Part shown: positions 6,001-6,825 of the stretch, piece by piece | Layout: every line of letters begins with the position of its first letter | How positions within the stretch are numbered: position 1 is the first letter of the stretch | The notes under the pieces: model-generated | What the model was told of the DNA's origin: nothing | The model's input: only the letters and a program-made list of their open reading frames with translations | Databases searched by the model: none | Assembly (NCBI GenBank): GCA_036401195.1 | Contig: DASWVQ010000352.1 | Coordinates: 1-6,825 of the forward strand | DNA length: 6,825 nt | Source: JACDHQ01 sp036401195 | Lineage (GTDB): Bacteria > Gemmatimonadota > Gemmatimonadetes > Gemmatimonadales > Gemmatimonadaceae | Reading direction: 5' to 3' | Position numbers and translations under genes: made by a program

Positions 6001-6825
6001 CCGGCGCGGTGAGCAGCGACTGGCACACCCCCGCCAACTGGGCGGAGAACCGCGTCCCGAACGCGAGCGACAACGCCTGGATCCCGCAGCAGGCGCCGCT
6101 GGGGCTCACCGCGGCCGGCGCCATGAACTACGGCGGGATCACCCTCTCCGCGAACGCGGTGGTGGGCACGATCCGCGCGGTGTCGTACAGCATCGGGATC
6201 GACGTGCAGGATTACCAGCTCGAGGTGACGGGCCCCGCGCTCGACATGGGGGGCTCGAGCATCACCTCGTCCACCGGGCTCGGCTCGGTGAAGCTCTCCG
6301 GGACGAACCCGCTGCTCAACGTGTACGACATGCCGGCGATGACCGTGCTGCACGGCGCGCACGTGGCCGAGTACGGCGAGCCCTGGGTGAACGGGAACCT
6401 CGACATCCTCGGCGGCACCTTCGACGTGGGCAACGGGAACTACCTCGACGTGGACGGCACGCTGCGCATCGAGGGCGCCAGCGCGGCGCTGAAGATGGGC
6501 GGCAGCATCGAGTCGGGGAGCAGCGTGTACGTCTACGGCTCCTTCATCGCGGACGGTGCGGCGAGCGACACGACGCTGCTCGGCGGCTACCTGAACGTGG
6601 CGGGGAGCCTGCGCCAGTCGGCGACGTACAGCGCGAGGAGCTTCGCCCCGCAGCCGTCGCTGTACGTGGCGCTCGAGCCGGTGGGCGACGCCCGCGTGAG
6701 CTTCGCCACGCCGAGCGACTCGAAGTTCCACGACCTCGACATCTCGCTGGGCGTCTCGCCCGCGCCGCTGCGCGCGGCGCCGGCGGGGGTGGCGGCGCCG
6801 CTGCCGGCGCGCGTCGCCGCGATGC
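3042..6825 (+). CDS. Giant exported Ig-repeat surface protein (BIG2 + six Big-1 + beta-helix-like region), C-terminus beyond right edge
   Basis: The frame stays open for 1261 codons from the ATG at 3042 and runs off the window. Residues 1-20 form a signal peptide (MRTPLRLALLAGAVLAGVTC). Cys20 could be lipidated, but V-T-C is a poor lipobox. In order: N-terminal beta domain (about 35-132); linker GTPGTPPGGGS (135-145); BIG2-like domain (158-245); six Big-1 invasin-type domains (246-860); CARDB/NEW3-like domain (861-983) holding Cys918 and Cys932; the motif TWTGAVSSDW...PANW (985-1000), common in autotransporter-like passengers; and a Gly/Asn-rich beta-helix-like part (about 1047-1195). Apart from Cys20 I see no other Cys. 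It should lie outside the cell, probably as an adhesin or stalk; a C-terminal anchor or sorting domain would be past the edge. The antisense frame at 3024-6731 is in codon register with it and stays open because TTA, CTA and TCA codons are absent. Function is inferred from architecture only. Confidence 0.9.
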   Translation, partial: MRTPLRLALLAGAVLAGVTCTDAPTAPLAPAPSGALARLSLAPSFSREAAEAWQSLAAFNLVANNVHVVLKRPGPPELVLKDTVVTIAPGQTEISIELTVPISGPEEQLGATIQVRDGTQVLFEGTGTVVAVRAGTPGTPPGGGSVGVTLTYVGPGASVRAIRISPRDQVVATGASIAFGVTATDGNGASIAPPPIAWSLSDPTLGTIGTGDGAFTAGTKRGTVIVRAATPSAIIDQVTIGIVPPAQRIVTIAGAGQSASAGKAVAQPFVVEVQAADGLPVPGVAVAFSAGTGASVTPASATTDANGRASATMTVGRTAGSYTFTAAAGTLGSTSVTATATPAPASAIAAVSGSGQGGAVGTAAAQPLVARVSDEFGAPVAGATVAWAIGSGGGTLSAASSVTDAEGKAQVSYSYGTTPGAATVTATVTTPAGSSSASFSLTATPASVAALTIVSGSGQAGAPNAVLLPLVVKATDAQGNPAPNFTITWTTAGGSLSDGVTTTGADGTTSVVLTLGSAAGPVQVTATAPATGGTPGASVTFTATTTAGAPASMAKHAGDAQSATAGTAVPVAPAVKVLDAFGNRVPGAVVTFAVASGGGSITGGSTTTDANGVATVGSWTLGGVPGANTLTATSGTLNATFTATGLAASGPPAQLIALNGPTFSYVAGATVTTWPQVKVVDAASAPVPGAPVSVSVTDPSGAVTSFTVTTNASGVADLHPAGVTSFGGAGSYTGTASIAAATASPFNFTISVAPGALSALVITTLPATSASIGAPLSPQPVVRAVDASGNAIAGVPVTVSIVSGGGAFTTASVTTVTTGTNGEAAFSGLAFASGSGTQSLRFTSGAISSASATVTIFANAPVVGALAVTPAVLVTGATGTWSATIGNGTASAIGNVVVQGWIEQGATRTAAGGMIPTCGTAAAGTLDAGASCPVTFSFTVPAASGLVTGPATFVLELMSGTSVLATAQVPVTVSTTAPPAGTTITWTGAVSSDWHTPANWAENRVPNASDNAWIPQQAPLGLTAAGAMNYGGITLSANAVVGTIRAVSYSIGIDVQDYQLEVTGPALDMGGSSITSSTGLGSVKLSGTNPLLNVYDMPAMTVLHGAHVAEYGEPWVNGNLDILGGTFDVGNGNYLDVDGTLRIEGASAALKMGGSIESGSSVYVYGSFIADGAASDTTLLGGYLNVAGSLRQSATYSARSFAPQPSLYVALEPVGDARVSFATPSDSKFHDLDISLGVSPAPLRAAPAGVAAPLPARVAAM
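3777..5621 (+). repeat. Six tandem Big-1 (bacterial Ig-like domain 1) repeats inside the giant protein
   Basis: Approximate units are 3777-4070, 4071-4379, 4380-4685, 4686-4988, 4989-5300 and 5301-5621, each about 98-107 residues. A unit opens with a strand ending near [SA]G-x2-Q (VSGSGQ, IAGAGQ, HAGDAQ), then V-x-D-x2-G-[NA]-x-[VA]-x-G, a turn such as SGGGS or GSGGGT, the T-[DA]-x-[ND]-G-x-A turn (TTDANGRA, TDAEGKA, TTDANGVA) and a closing TATxT strand. Units five and six are the most diverged. DNA identity between units is low, apart from a 20-base match at 3943-3962 and 4858-4877 over the TTDANG turn. This points to old duplications rather than recent expansion. Confidence 0.8.

Noticed and set aside
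5234..6124. Minus-strand frames of 296, 247 and 166 codons inside the giant gene (5234-6124, 4283-5026, 3494-3994)
   Set aside because: They are Val/Ala/Thr/Pro-rich mirror products of the repetitive Ala/Thr/Gly/Val codons of the sense gene. Their apparent hydrophobicity is not a sign of membrane proteins.
3024..6731. Minus-strand open frame of 1235 codons
   Set aside because: It is in codon register with the plus-strand giant gene, rich in Arg, Gly, His and Ala, has no signal peptide or domain signature, and ends inside the plus gene's promoter region. It is open only because the sense gene avoids TTA, CTA and TCA.

Overview
This is a very G+C-rich chromosomal window (about 70% or more by eye, not counted). 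Its gene style suits a free-living Gram-negative bacterium. The closest match I recognise is Gemmatimonadota: strong G/C third positions, TTGAC-type -35 boxes, and a large exported Ig-repeat protein with a short Thr/Pro/Ala-rich N-terminus. This assignment rests on style, not on a marker gene. I see no rRNA, tRNA, CRISPR array, insertion sequence or phage gene.

Left part, positions 1-2722: six genes, all on the minus strand. In transcription order they are a VOC/glyoxalase-fold protein (2722-2303), a conserved protein of unknown function (2258-1845), an ICMT/PEMT-type membrane methyltransferase (1731-1213), a VanZ-like four-helix membrane protein (1151-681), a GyrI-like effector-binding-domain protein (684-166) and the first 38 codons of a membrane-anchored protein that leaves the left edge (114-1). 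The VanZ-like and GyrI-like genes share an ATGA stop/start overlap. A good sigma70-type promoter (TTGACT, 17 bp, CAGAGT) lies just upstream of the methyltransferase gene. The four distal genes therefore probably form their own transcription unit, while the VOC and unknown genes form a pair upstream of it.

Middle, 2723-3041: a divergent intergenic region of 319 bp. It holds a 10-bp inverted repeat with a 29-bp spacer, a promoter for the rightward gene (TTGACC, 17 bp, GATAGT), and an 8-bp inverted repeat that overlaps the -10 box and the expected transcription start.

Right part, 3042-6825: one reading frame on the plus strand, open for 1261 codons and cut by the right edge. Because it has no stop inside the window it is easily missed, and a 1235-codon antisense frame at 3024-6731 looks like the gene instead. 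That antisense frame is a shadow. The real product is a giant secreted or surface protein: signal peptide with a non-canonical lipobox, N-terminal beta domain, BIG2-like domain, six Big-1 (invasin-type) Ig-like repeats, a CARDB/NEW3-like beta domain carrying a Cys pair, an 'NW' motif typical of autotransporter-like passengers, and a Gly/Asn-rich beta-helix-like region. It most likely works outside the cell in adhesion or as a cell-surface stalk. No functional link between it and the leftward genes can be shown from the sequence.

I do not see convincing evidence for a new multi-gene system. The most distinctive items are the chimeric giant protein and the palindromes in its control region.
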